NCBI RefSeq assembly: GCF_014836545.1
Contig: NZ_JACSQS010000010.1
Location: 1-64,000 of the forward strand
Origin: Stenotrophomonas lacuserhaii
Lineage (GTDB): Bacteria > Pseudomonadota > Gammaproteobacteria > Xanthomonadales > Xanthomonadaceae
Reading direction: 5' to 3'
DNA length: 64,000 nt
In this document: piece by piece, positions 17,871-25,611 of the stretch
How the letters are laid out: every line of letters begins with the position of its first letter
Position numbering within the stretch: the first letter of the stretch is position 1
Made by a program: the position numbers and the translations under genes
Notes under the pieces: generated by a model
Databases searched by the model: none
Told to the model about the DNA's origin: nothing
The model's input: the letters and a program-made list of their open reading frames with translations, nothing else

Positions 17871-19520
17871 TCAGCGACGCTGCGCAGCGCTCTGGTCGCG
17901 CACCGCGCGGAACGCTTCTTCGGCGTTCCAGTTCGGCCACGCACGTGAGTTCGCCAGCTCGCTGCCCAAGGTGTACAGCACCTCCAGGTCACGCGCAGCG
18001 CCAGCGAACTTCCAGTCCGGCTGCCACTCATCGCCCTGCTGGTGGTAGCGCTTGGCGGTGTAGTCGTCCGATGCCTTCCTGCCCGCCGCGATACCGCCGT
18101 CCACCCAGTCCTGCCCGGCCGACCAGGACAGCGCCGGTACGCCACGCTTGGCGAACGGGAAGTGGTCAGAGCGGAAGAACAGGCCGGCTTCCGGCTTTGG
18201 ATCCGGCGTATAGCGGATGTCCCAGCGCTGCGCCACGGTCTTCAGCTGGTCCAGCAGCTCGAAGCGCGCGGTGCCGTAGATGCCGAAATCGCGCGACGGA
18301 CTGAACGGCGCCATGCCATCCATGTTGATCACCGCCACGGTCTTTTCCAGCGGGTACAGCGGATGGGTCGCGTAGTACTCCGAACCCAGCAGCCCCTTCT
18401 CTTCGGCGGTCACCGCCAGGAACAACAGCGAACGCTGCGGCCTGGGCGCCTTGGCGAAGCCCCGCGCCAGTTCCACCAGCGACGCCGTGCCGCTGGCGTT
18501 GTCCAGCGCCCCATTGAAGATGCGGTCACCTCGGGCATCCGGCTCACCCACGCCGATATGGTCCCAGTGCGCGCTGTACACCACCGTCTCATCGGCGTGC
18601 GTGCTGCCGTCCAGGCGTGCGGCCACGTTGTGCGAGGTGATCACCTCGGTCTTCACCGCGTACTTCGCATCCAGGCTGGCACCGGTAAGCGGCACCGGCT
18701 TGAAATCGCGCTGCTGCGCCTGTTGCTTGAGCGCCTCGAAATCCAGGCCGGCCGAGCGGAACAGGTCCACCGCGAGGTCGCGCTGGATCCAGCCTTCCAG
18801 CAACGGGTGGCTTTCGGCCGGCGTCTCACGCACCACGTCGAACATGGTGTTGGTGTTGGATCCGGCCACGGTGGCCCAGCCATACGATGCCGGTGCGGTC
18901 TCGTGCACGATCAGCACGCCGAGCGCGCCCTGGCGTGCGCCTTCTTCGTACTTATAGGTCCAGCGACCGTAGTAGGTCATGCCCTTGCCGTCGAAGTCGC
19001 CCTGGCCGGTCTCGAAGTCCGGATCGTTGATCAGCACCACTGCGATCTTGCCCTTCAGGTCCACGCCCTTGAAGTCATCCCAGTTCTTTTCCGGTGCCTT
19101 CACGCCGTAGCCGAGGAATACCAGCGGGGCCTTGCTGATGTCGACCTGGTGGGCACCGTTCATTGCCGCGCGCACGGCGATCTGCTTGCCCTGTTCCAGC
19201 GGCACGGCCTTGCCGGCCTGCTGCAGAGACAGCTGCGGGATGCCGACGATGTCGCCCTTCAGCAACGGCACGGCCTGGGTCCACAGGCGCTTTCCGTCCT
19301 GCAGGTCACCACCGGGCTGGAGGCCGGCGGCAGCGAACTGCTGGCTCAGGAAGGCGATGGTCTTCGCCTCGCCGGCGGTGGCCGGTGAGCGGCCTTCGTA
19401 GGCATCGGAGGCCAGTTCCTTGACGTCGGCGGAGATCCGCGCGCCATCGAACTTCGGCGTCGCCGCCATCACCGCGGTGGACACCGACAGGGCCAGCACG
19501 CTCATTACCACTCGCTTCAT
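17871..19520 (-). CDS. M28 family zinc peptidase with PA domain, exported
   Basis: A 549-aa aminopeptidase-like enzyme. The start at 19520 gives MKRVVMSVLALSVSTAVMAA, a Sec signal peptide; the frame running to 19613 is only an extension. A PA (protease-associated) insert occupies about residues 120-270. The co-catalytic zinc ligands fit the M28 pattern: H in SAHWDHIG, D in GALDNASGT, EE in TAEEKGLLGSEYY, D in INMDGMAPF and H in RSDHFPFAKRG. It should release N-terminal residues from peptides in the periplasm or outside the cell. The gene is monocistronic, with GTAG-type palindromes at both ends. Confidence 0.93.
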   Translation of the reverse strand: MKRVVMSVLALSVSTAVMAATPKFDGARISADVKELASDAYEGRSPATAGEAKTIAFLSQQFAAAGLQPGGDLQDGKRLWTQAVPLLKGDIVGIPQLSLQQAGKAVPLEQGKQIAVRAAMNGAHQVDISKAPLVFLGYGVKAPEKNWDDFKGVDLKGKIAVVLINDPDFETGQGDFDGKGMTYYGRWTYKYEEGARQGALGVLIVHETAPASYGWATVAGSNTNTMFDVVRETPAESHPLLEGWIQRDLAVDLFRSAGLDFEALKQQAQQRDFKPVPLTGASLDAKYAVKTEVITSHNVAARLDGSTHADETVVYSAHWDHIGVGEPDARGDRIFNGALDNASGTASLVELARGFAKAPRPQRSLLFLAVTAEEKGLLGSEYYATHPLYPLEKTVAVINMDGMAPFSPSRDFGIYGTARFELLDQLKTVAQRWDIRYTPDPKPEAGLFFRSDHFPFAKRGVPALSWSAGQDWVDGGIAAGRKASDDYTAKRYHQQGDEWQPDWKFAGAARDLEVLYTLGSELANSRAWPNWNAEEAFRAVRDQSAAQRR

Positions 19521-19576
19521 TGCTCTCTCCAGCAGGGACTGCGACAAGACCTCGAGTGTAGCCGCTGCATGCGCCG

Positions 19577-19599
19577 GTAGTGACGGCCGCTGGCCGTCA
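19577..19599. repeat. GTAG-type palindrome
   Basis: GTAG followed by the palindrome TGACGGCCGCTGGCCGTCA. It lies between the 3' end of the sigma-factor gene and the 5' end of the M28 peptidase gene on the same strand. Such a hairpin could end the sigma operon transcript. Confidence 0.75.
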
Positions 19600-19609
19600 A
19601 TTCCAAGCA

Positions 19610-20854
19610 TCACCGAAACGCATCCGCGCGCGCCACCAGCGCCTCGCGTTCGCGCGCGTTTCCACTCAACCCAGCCGCGTGCAGGAACGCAGCACGCGCA
19701 TCCTCATCGCGCCCCAGCCGGGCCAGCACTTCCCCCCGCACTACCCACAACGGCGCATGTGCCTGCAGCCTTGGTTCCAGCAGCAGCGGCTGCAGCTGCC
19801 CCCAGGCCACCAGCGGGCCCTCCGCGCGCAGCACCGCCACCACCCGGTTCAACGCCACCACCGGGCCCGGCTGCACCTGCAGCAGACGGTCGTACAGCGC
19901 CGCTATCGCCGCCCAATCGGTGTGCGCGGCAACCCGCGCACGTGCATGGCAGGCAGCGATGCCGGCCTGCAGCACATAGCGGTCGTCTTCACCGCGCAAC
20001 TCCCGCGCACGCTGCAGTGCCGCCAGCCCACGCTCGATCTGCAGCCAGTCCCAGCGCGCGCGGTCCTGCTGTTCCAACAGCACTGCACGCCCGTCCGCAT
20101 CGGTGCGCGCGGCGCCGCGTGAGGCCTGCAGTTCCATCAGTGCCAGCAGCCCGTGCACCGCCGCATGCGCAGGCAGCCGCGCCACCAGCACCCGCCCCAG
20201 CCGCAGCGCCTCCTCGCACAGCGCCGGGCGCATCCAGTCTTCGCCGTGGCTGGCCGCGTAGCCCTCGTTGAATACCAGGTAGACCACTTCCAGCACGGAG
20301 TGCAGGCGCGCCGGCAGCTCGGCGCTGCGCGGCACCTCGAAGGCCACCTGGCGGCGTTCCAGCGTGCGTTTGGCGCGCACGATGCGCTGGGCGATGGTCG
20401 GCTCGGGCTGCAGGAACGCGCGGGCGATTTCCTGCGTGGTCAGACCGCCCAGCAGGCGCAGGGTCAGCGCCACCCGCGCATCGGCCGACAGCACCGGATG
20501 GCAGGCCACGAAGACCAGTCGCAGCAGGTCATCGCCGATGTCATCGCCCAGCGCATCATCGTCATCCGGCGCTGACGCTGCGGCTGCATGCAGCATGTCG
20601 CCCCATTGCGCATGCTGCCCGGCAATCCGCTGGCGCTGGCGCAGCACATCGATGGCACGGTTGCGCGCAGCGGTCATCAGCCAGGCTCCTGGATTGTCCG
20701 GCATGCCCTCCAGCGGCCAACGCTCGAGCGCGGCCAGCCAGCAGTCCTGCACCAGCTCCTCGGCCCGGCCGATGTCACCGCCCAGCATCCGTGCCAGGCG
20801 CGCGATCAGTCCCGGCGACTCCATCCGCCACAGTGCCTGCAGCCGCTCCTGCAT
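19610..20854 (-). CDS. ECF42-type sigma factor with C-terminal TPR-like extension (DUF6596)
   Basis: A 414-aa ECF sigma factor, about twice the usual ECF length. Region 2 (residues 10-80) contains VQDCWLAALERWPL and WLMTAARNRAIDVLRQRQR. Region 4 (about 115-170) contains LTLRLLGGLTTQEIARAFL and TIAQRIVRAKRTLERR. The following 240 residues are helical with repeated acidic/aromatic patterns, matching DUF6596/TPR extensions of group ECF42. The ATG at 20854 is preferred to an upstream GTG because it starts 2 bases after the VOC gene stop. ECF42 factors have no anti-sigma gene; the TPR extension is thought to control them. It is last in an operon with VOC and yciI genes. Confidence 0.93.
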   Translation of the reverse strand: MQERLQALWRMESPGLIARLARMLGGDIGRAEELVQDCWLAALERWPLEGMPDNPGAWLMTAARNRAIDVLRQRQRIAGQHAQWGDMLHAAAASAPDDDDALGDDIGDDLLRLVFVACHPVLSADARVALTLRLLGGLTTQEIARAFLQPEPTIAQRIVRAKRTLERRQVAFEVPRSAELPARLHSVLEVVYLVFNEGYAASHGEDWMRPALCEEALRLGRVLVARLPAHAAVHGLLALMELQASRGAARTDADGRAVLLEQQDRARWDWLQIERGLAALQRARELRGEDDRYVLQAGIAACHARARVAAHTDWAAIAALYDRLLQVQPGPVVALNRVVAVLRAEGPLVAWGQLQPLLLEPRLQAHAPLWVVRGEVLARLGRDEDARAAFLHAAGLSGNAREREALVARADAFR

Positions 20855-20856
20855 GC

Positions 20857-21279
20857 TCAGGGCGTCTTCATGCAGTTGACCATCCACGGCTTGCCATAGC
20901 GGTCCTGCAGCATGCCCCAGCGATGCGCCCAGAACGTTTCGGCCATGGGCATGTGCACCACCCCGCCTTCGGCCAGCGCGGCGAATACCCGCTCGGCTTC
21001 CTCCGGGGTATCCACGTCCACGTTGATGGTGGTGCTGCCACCGCCCTCCTCGCCCGGGCCATCGGCGGCCATCAGCACCGCCGTGCCCACCTCCAGCTGC
21101 GAATGCGCGACATGATCCAGGGTCTCCGGCGGCATCTCGCTGCAGCCGGGCGAACCGTCGGAAGGCGGCATGTCGCGGTACTGCATTTCCGCGGTGACCT
21201 TGCCGCCCAGCGCCTGTGCATAGAACGCCATCGCTTCGTGTGCCTGGCCCTTGAAGCCAAGGAATGGAATCAATTTCAT
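20857..21279 (-). CDS. VOC family protein (PhnB-like)
   Basis: A 140-aa member of the vicinal-oxygen-chelate superfamily, of the PhnB / 3-demethylubiquinone-methyltransferase-like class. The start MKLIPFLGFKGQAHEAMAFY and the C-terminal FWAHRWGMLQDRYGKPWMVN block are typical. Members bind a small molecule or metal, but many, including this class, have no known reaction. It lies between the yciI gene and the ECF42 gene, with 2 bases to the sigma start. This arrangement is standard for ECF42 operons and implies a common stress response. A large palindrome separates it from yciI. Confidence 0.9.
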   Translation of the reverse strand: MKLIPFLGFKGQAHEAMAFYAQALGGKVTAEMQYRDMPPSDGSPGCSEMPPETLDHVAHSQLEVGTAVLMAADGPGEEGGGSTTINVDVDTPEEAERVFAALAEGGVVHMPMAETFWAHRWGMLQDRYGKPWMVNCMKTP

Positions 21280-21323
21280 TTTCGATACTCCGTGCAGAGG
21301 TGGTTACGAACGACCAGGAAGTA

Positions 21324-21375
21324 GGGGTCAGAGTCAGGGGTCAGAGTCAGGACTCTGACCCCTGACTCTGACCCC
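21324..21375. repeat. 52-bp near-perfect palindrome inside the ECF42 operon
   Basis: Two 25-base arms are exact reverse complements around a 2-base centre. Each arm is itself a tandem of GGGGTCAGAGTCA and GGGGTCAGAGTC. It starts 2 bases after the stop codon of the yciI gene and ends 44 bases before the VOC gene. In the operon transcript it would form a very stable hairpin, so it may reduce read-through from yciI into VOC and the sigma gene. It shares its repeat unit with 105-145. Confidence 0.88.
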
Positions 21376-21377
21376 GT

Positions 21378-21797
21378 TCAGCGCGCGGCGCTCTGTTCGC
21401 GCAGGCGCTGTTCCTTCTCGTGCAGTTCGGTGGTGAAGGCCTCGCCGAAATCTTCTTCGGCCATGATCGGCCGCAGTTCCAGCACATCGCCCGGCGCAAA
21501 GGGAGCGCGCTGCGCCCACTCCAGCGCCTCGTCCAGTGAGCGCACCTGCCACAGCCAGAAGCCGGCCACCAGCGAGCCGGGATCGGCAAACGGACCGGCT
21601 TCGACCTGCGGCGGCGTCGCATCGCCGAAGCGCACGCGTTTGCCTCGGGCACTGGCATGCAGGCCTTCCCCCGCCAGCAGGATCCCGGCGCGCACAAGCG
21701 CTTCGTTGAAGTTGCCCATCGCGATCATTTCATCGGTGCTGGGCAGGGTGCCCGCCTCGATCCTGGCATTGGATTTGACGAAAACCATCACCTTCAT
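21378..21797 (-). CDS. YciI family (DGPF-type) protein
   Basis: A 139-aa dimeric alpha-beta barrel protein of the YciI/DGPF family. It begins MKVMVFVKSNARIEAGTLPS and carries the family loop as AGPFADP, where most members have DGPF. The function of DGPF proteins is unknown; they are the usual companions and targets of ECF42 sigma factors. It is the first gene of the yciI-VOC-sigma operon, and a candidate ECF42 promoter lies about 50 bases upstream. A second yciI gene is encoded divergently. Confidence 0.9.
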   Translation of the reverse strand: MKVMVFVKSNARIEAGTLPSTDEMIAMGNFNEALVRAGILLAGEGLHASARGKRVRFGDATPPQVEAGPFADPGSLVAGFWLWQVRSLDEALEWAQRAPFAPGDVLELRPIMAEEDFGEAFTTELHEKEQRLREQSAAR

Positions 21798-21843
21798 GTC
21801 TACGCTCCCAAAGCAGCCGGTAGTGCCCGGCCTTCATGATGTC

Positions 21844-21870
21844 GACGAACCACGGGCAGGGAAATCGACA
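21844..21870 (-). promoter_or_regulatory. Candidate ECF42-dependent promoter
   Basis: Read on the minus strand there is TGTCGA (plus-strand 21865-21870), a 17-base spacer, then CGTC (plus-strand 21844-21847). The TGTCGA / CGTC-like pair is, from memory, the promoter motif described for ECF42 factors. It lies about 45-70 bases before the first yciI start, which suggests autoregulation of the operon. A partly mirrored TGTCGA on the plus strand (21840-21845) could serve the divergent yciI gene, but its spacing is worse. Confidence 0.6.
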
Positions 21871-22004
21871 CCCCCCGCAAACGCTGGATCACCCGCCATC
21901 CGGTCACGTGCAGGGCCATGCAGCACGCCCCGATGCGGCGCCGCAACACAGCCTGGCGCGGGTCTGCGCGATCATGGGCACCCGCCGCCAACGGACGTCG
22001 CCCC

Positions 22005-22382
22005 ATGCCGCAGTACGCCCTGCTGATCTATATCGACCCCGCTCTGCTGGGCGCCCTGCCCAGCGAGGAATTCGATGCGCTGATGCGCGCATGCCTGCAG
22101 CATGCCGATGCCCTGCAGGCCGAAGGCACGCTGCTGGCATCGCAGAAACTTCAGCCGATCCAAGAAGCCCGCACGTTGCGGGTACGCAGTGGCGAGGAAC
22201 GCGTACTGGACGGGCCCTTCGCTGAAACCCGCGAACTGCTGGCCGGGTTCAACCTGATCCAGGCACCCGACCACGAGAGCGCCCTGCGCATCGCCCGCGG
22301 CTTCCCGTGGGCACGCTTTGGCAGCATCGAAGTGCGTCCGTTGGAAGACCTCGACGCCGAACGGCTGCGCGTCGGCGCCTGA
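22005..22382 (+). CDS. YciI family (DGPF) protein
   Basis: A 125-aa YciI-like protein with the canonical motif LDGPFAETRELLAGF at about residues 64-78. It begins MPQYALLIYIDPALLGALPS; this ATG is preferred because the longer frame from 21918 adds a basic, uncharacteristic leader. It is divergent from the yciI-VOC-ECF42 operon with a 207-base shared region and is most likely part of the same regulon. The reaction is unknown. A conserved His/Asp pair in this fold is thought to form a small active site. Confidence 0.9.
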   Translation: MPQYALLIYIDPALLGALPSEEFDALMRACLQHADALQAEGTLLASQKLQPIQEARTLRVRSGEERVLDGPFAETRELLAGFNLIQAPDHESALRIARGFPWARFGSIEVRPLEDLDAERLRVGA

Positions 22383-22415
22383 GCCGGCAACGCGCCACCA
22401 GCCGTCCGCAGCAGC

Positions 22416-24491
22416 TCAGTCGACCAGCACCACGCGCAGGTCGCGCCCGCCCAGCGCATCGTTGCCACTGTGGTCGCGCGCGTGCGCCCGGATCACGTAC
22501 TCACCCGGTGGCAAGGCCGCCGGCTGCCAGCGTCCCGCCGCCATCAGTCCATCGCGCACGGTGTTGGTCGCCAGGTAACGGAAGCGGGTGACCGCGCTGC
22601 CGTGCACGGTGATGCCACTGTCCGGCGCATACGCCACGCGCACCGCCTGCTGCTGCGGGGGCATGCGGTTGAACACGATGTTCCAGCGCGGCTGCTCGTA
22701 GCCGGCCAGCGGCTGCCCGGCCGCATCCCGTATCTGGTAACCCACCTGGTACAGGCCCAGCCGTCGGCGTGGCAGATTGCCGTCCACCTGGTCCCAGGCC
22801 TCCACCACGATCTGCACGCCGCGCCCCCTGCGTGACACCGGCACGCGTCCCTGGGCATCGGCGCGCAGCGGCTGGTCGGCGTCGTCCAGCAGCGCCACAT
22901 CGGTGATGCGCGGCGCCACGCTATCCACGAAGCCGTTGAACCCGAGCAGCGCGGCATTGCGCTGGAAGCCACTGCTGCCCACGCTCAGGTGCACGTGTGC
23001 CTGGCTGTTGATGCTGCCCAGACGGTCGCCGGCGTGGATCCGCGTTCCGCGGCGCAGGCGGACGCGCTCCAGCTTGCCCTCCGCATCGAACAGCTGCTGC
23101 CAGCGTTCGTCGAAAGCCACCCCGCGCGGATCGCGGCCCACCCGCATGTGCAGGTAACGCAGCGGCCCGACCTCCAGCCCTTCGGCCTGTCCACCCACGG
23201 TCCAACTGGAGAACGGGCTGTCGATCTTGCCATCGGCGATCGCCAGCACGGTCTGGCCGACATCGCCGCGCACGTCGAAGCCATCGTGCAGGTGATGGCG
23301 ACTCTCGCCCTTGAAGTTGCCGCGCACCTCGCCCAGCGTGCCCACCACCTCGTGCCAGCCCTGCTGCGGCGCCAGCGGCCAGCGGCCCTCGGTGCGCGGC
23401 AACGGCGCATCATCAGCCGGTCCCACCTGTGCCGGTGCAGGCGTCTGGCCCGGATCCAGCACGGCCACCCGGTGCAGGCGCCACGCCGCGGCATCGGCCA
23501 CCCGCAGGCTGCCATCAGCGGCCACCGCCATGCCACTGGGGCGGGCAAGCCGCGGTACCTGGCCGGTGCCGACCAGCGCGATCTGGTGGCCCTGCGCCGA
23601 TACCTGGACGATGCGCCCGCTGCGGTCGCCCACGTACAGCACGCCGTCATGGCTGCGCGCCAGCGACAGCGGACCATTGATCACGTTGGAGGACGGCACC
23701 GGCGTATCCACCTGCCCGTCCATGCCGACCCGGCGGATCGCGTTGTTGTGGAAATCGGCCACCAACAGTGCCCCGTCGCCGTCCCACGCCAGGGCCACCG
23801 GGGTATCGAAGCGGGCCACCCCGGGGAAGCCATCGATGTGCGCCGGCTCACCGCCGCCGGCCAGGGTGCGCACCCTGCCATCCGGGCTGATCACCCGGAT
23901 ACGGTCGTTCCAGGTATCGGCCACGTAGACATTGCCGAGCCCATCCACCGCCACGCCCATCGGGCCGTCGAAACGTGCCTGGGCCGCCGGACCGTCGGCG
24001 AAGCCGCGGATGCCGCCAGCGAGCGTGGTGACCTGGCCGTCCACGCCGATCCGGCGGATCGCATGGTTGCCGGTATCCGCCACGTACACCACCCCGGCTG
24101 CATCGCGCGCCAACCCGGAAGGGGTGTGGAAACGTGCCTGCAGCGCCGGCCCATCAGCCAGCCCTTCGCTGCTGCCGGCCAGCGTGGACACACTGCCATC
24201 GGCGGCCACCCGACGGATCCGGTTGTTGTCGCCGGCGTCGGCCACCAGCAGGCTGCCATCGGCGAGCGCAAGCAGCGCATACGGATCGGAGAAGCGCGCC
24301 TGCATTGCCGCCCCGTCGCGCAGGCCCGGCACGCCATCGCCGGCCAACGGCTGCAGCTGCGCGGTCCAGCCCAGGGGGGTCGGTGCCGGTCCTGCGGGCA
24401 CCGGCCCGGTGACGGTTCGCGGCAGGAAGGTCGCCGCAACCGCGAGTGCGGTGACCGCGGCAATCCCGATGATCCATCGCACACGCACCAT
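22416..24491 (-). CDS. Exported NHL-repeat protein with C-terminal M23-like domain
   Basis: A 691-aa protein. The start at 24491 (MVRVRWIIGIAAVTALAVAA) is chosen because GAAGGG lies 6 bases upstream. It has a signal or membrane anchor. Residues about 45-330 form at least five NHL repeats (YVADTGNHAIRRIGVDGQV, YVADTWNDRIRVISPDGRV types), a beta-propeller. The second half contains HDGFDVRGDVGQTVLAIADG and HVHLSVG, which resemble the HxxxD and HxH metal ligands of M23/LytM peptidases, followed by an Ig-like region. It may bind or cut peptidoglycan. The domain order is unusual. It is on the same strand as, and 105 bases downstream of, an SLT transglycosylase gene. Confidence 0.82.
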   Translation of the reverse strand: MVRVRWIIGIAAVTALAVAATFLPRTVTGPVPAGPAPTPLGWTAQLQPLAGDGVPGLRDGAAMQARFSDPYALLALADGSLLVADAGDNNRIRRVAADGSVSTLAGSSEGLADGPALQARFHTPSGLARDAAGVVYVADTGNHAIRRIGVDGQVTTLAGGIRGFADGPAAQARFDGPMGVAVDGLGNVYVADTWNDRIRVISPDGRVRTLAGGGEPAHIDGFPGVARFDTPVALAWDGDGALLVADFHNNAIRRVGMDGQVDTPVPSSNVINGPLSLARSHDGVLYVGDRSGRIVQVSAQGHQIALVGTGQVPRLARPSGMAVAADGSLRVADAAAWRLHRVAVLDPGQTPAPAQVGPADDAPLPRTEGRWPLAPQQGWHEVVGTLGEVRGNFKGESRHHLHDGFDVRGDVGQTVLAIADGKIDSPFSSWTVGGQAEGLEVGPLRYLHMRVGRDPRGVAFDERWQQLFDAEGKLERVRLRRGTRIHAGDRLGSINSQAHVHLSVGSSGFQRNAALLGFNGFVDSVAPRITDVALLDDADQPLRADAQGRVPVSRRGRGVQIVVEAWDQVDGNLPRRRLGLYQVGYQIRDAAGQPLAGYEQPRWNIVFNRMPPQQQAVRVAYAPDSGITVHGSAVTRFRYLATNTVRDGLMAAGRWQPAALPPGEYVIRAHARDHSGNDALGGRDLRVVLVD

Positions 24492-24596
24492 CTGCATCCC
24501 TTCGTTTTTTTCGCAGGCAGGACGATAGCCGCTGCCGCAACGCGTGCCAAGGCGGTGCCGCCGCGCGCGTCTCCGCAGCACGCCTGCGTGGCACGC

Positions 24597-25367
24597 TCAG
24601 CGCGCAGGCACTTCGCTGCGGATGCCCATCGCCTCGCGGTAGCGCGCGTACAGCGCCATCACTTTTTCCACGTAGGCCAGCGTTTCGGCATACGGCGGCA
24701 CGCCGTTGTAACGGCTCACCGCGCCGATGCCCGCGTTGTAGGCAGCCGCCGCCAACACGTGGTCTCCCTTGTAGCGCCGCAGCAGCGCGCGCATGTGGCG
24801 GGCGCCGCCATCTATCGATTGCGCGGCCGAAAGCGGGTCCTGCACGCCATAGTCGCTGGCGGTGTCCGGCATCAGCTGCATCACCCCCTGCGCGCCCTTC
24901 GGCGACACCGCGGCCGCATCGAAACCGCTCTCTGCATGGGCGATCGCCCGCAGCCACGCATCTTCCACGCCGGTCGCCTTGGCCGCCGCCTTGAACTGTT
25001 TCGCATGCGGTGCCAGCTGGGCCGCGCCGACGCGCCCCAGCCCGGCATGTGCCGGCTCGCCCGGCGGGGTGGCCACGGTGAACTTCAGGTACACCCGCGA
25101 TCCCGGCAGGTTGCGGGTGGAGTAGACCAGCCTGCCGTCCTGCTCGCGTTCGTACAGGGTGCCGCTGAACACCCCCATGTTCCCCCACAGGTTGGGCGCC
25201 TGCACGGCGCTGTCATCGATTTCCTTGGCCGTGCAGCGCGATCCCGGCTCCGGCGCGGTCGCCATGCTGACCGTGTTGCCCTGGACGCAGCGGTACACCG
25301 TGCGCGCCTGCGCCGGCCCACAGGCCAACCCCAGCAGCAGCACACACAGGCAGGGAGGCAGGCGCAT
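24597..25367 (-). CDS. Lytic transglycosylase (SLT, GH23), exported
   Basis: A 256-aa secreted enzyme that cleaves the glycan strands of peptidoglycan. The start at 25367 (MRLPPCLCVLLLGLACGPAQ) gives a signal peptide. Residues about 22-55 resemble a DUF4124-like N-terminal segment (TVYRCVQGNTVSMATAPEPG). The SLT domain covers about 130-245, with the catalytic glutamate in AIAHAESGFDAAAVSPKGAQ and GVMQLMPDTASDYGV, AAYNAGIGAV and YAETLAYVEKV as family motifs. It probably acts in the periplasm. The NHL/M23-like gene 105 bases downstream may share its transcript, giving a small cell-wall cluster. Confidence 0.93.
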   Translation of the reverse strand: MRLPPCLCVLLLGLACGPAQARTVYRCVQGNTVSMATAPEPGSRCTAKEIDDSAVQAPNLWGNMGVFSGTLYEREQDGRLVYSTRNLPGSRVYLKFTVATPPGEPAHAGLGRVGAAQLAPHAKQFKAAAKATGVEDAWLRAIAHAESGFDAAAVSPKGAQGVMQLMPDTASDYGVQDPLSAAQSIDGGARHMRALLRRYKGDHVLAAAAYNAGIGAVSRYNGVPPYAETLAYVEKVMALYARYREAMGIRSEVPAR

Positions 25368-25611
25368 CAGCAGGGGAAGCCGGCAGGGAGGTCGGCGGCA
25401 TGTTGGTCCTGCGGTGCGGAATCCCCAGTGAAGACGCCGAGTGACGCGTCTGGCTGCTTGCGCTGATGCCCGGCCCGGCGCGCGGCACGCGCTGGCGGCG
25501 CCCTCGTCGCCCAGCCCCCCCATCCGCTGCGACGTTCAGCTAGGCTGGAGGGCAAGGCGGCCTGCATGCAGGGTCCGGCCGAGCGCCTCACCCCCGGACA
25601 CGGAGCTGTCG

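Noticed and set aside
22989-25466. 825-aa plus-strand frame
   Set aside because: It runs antisense through the NHL and transglycosylase genes. Its sequence is an Arg/His/Gly-rich shadow.
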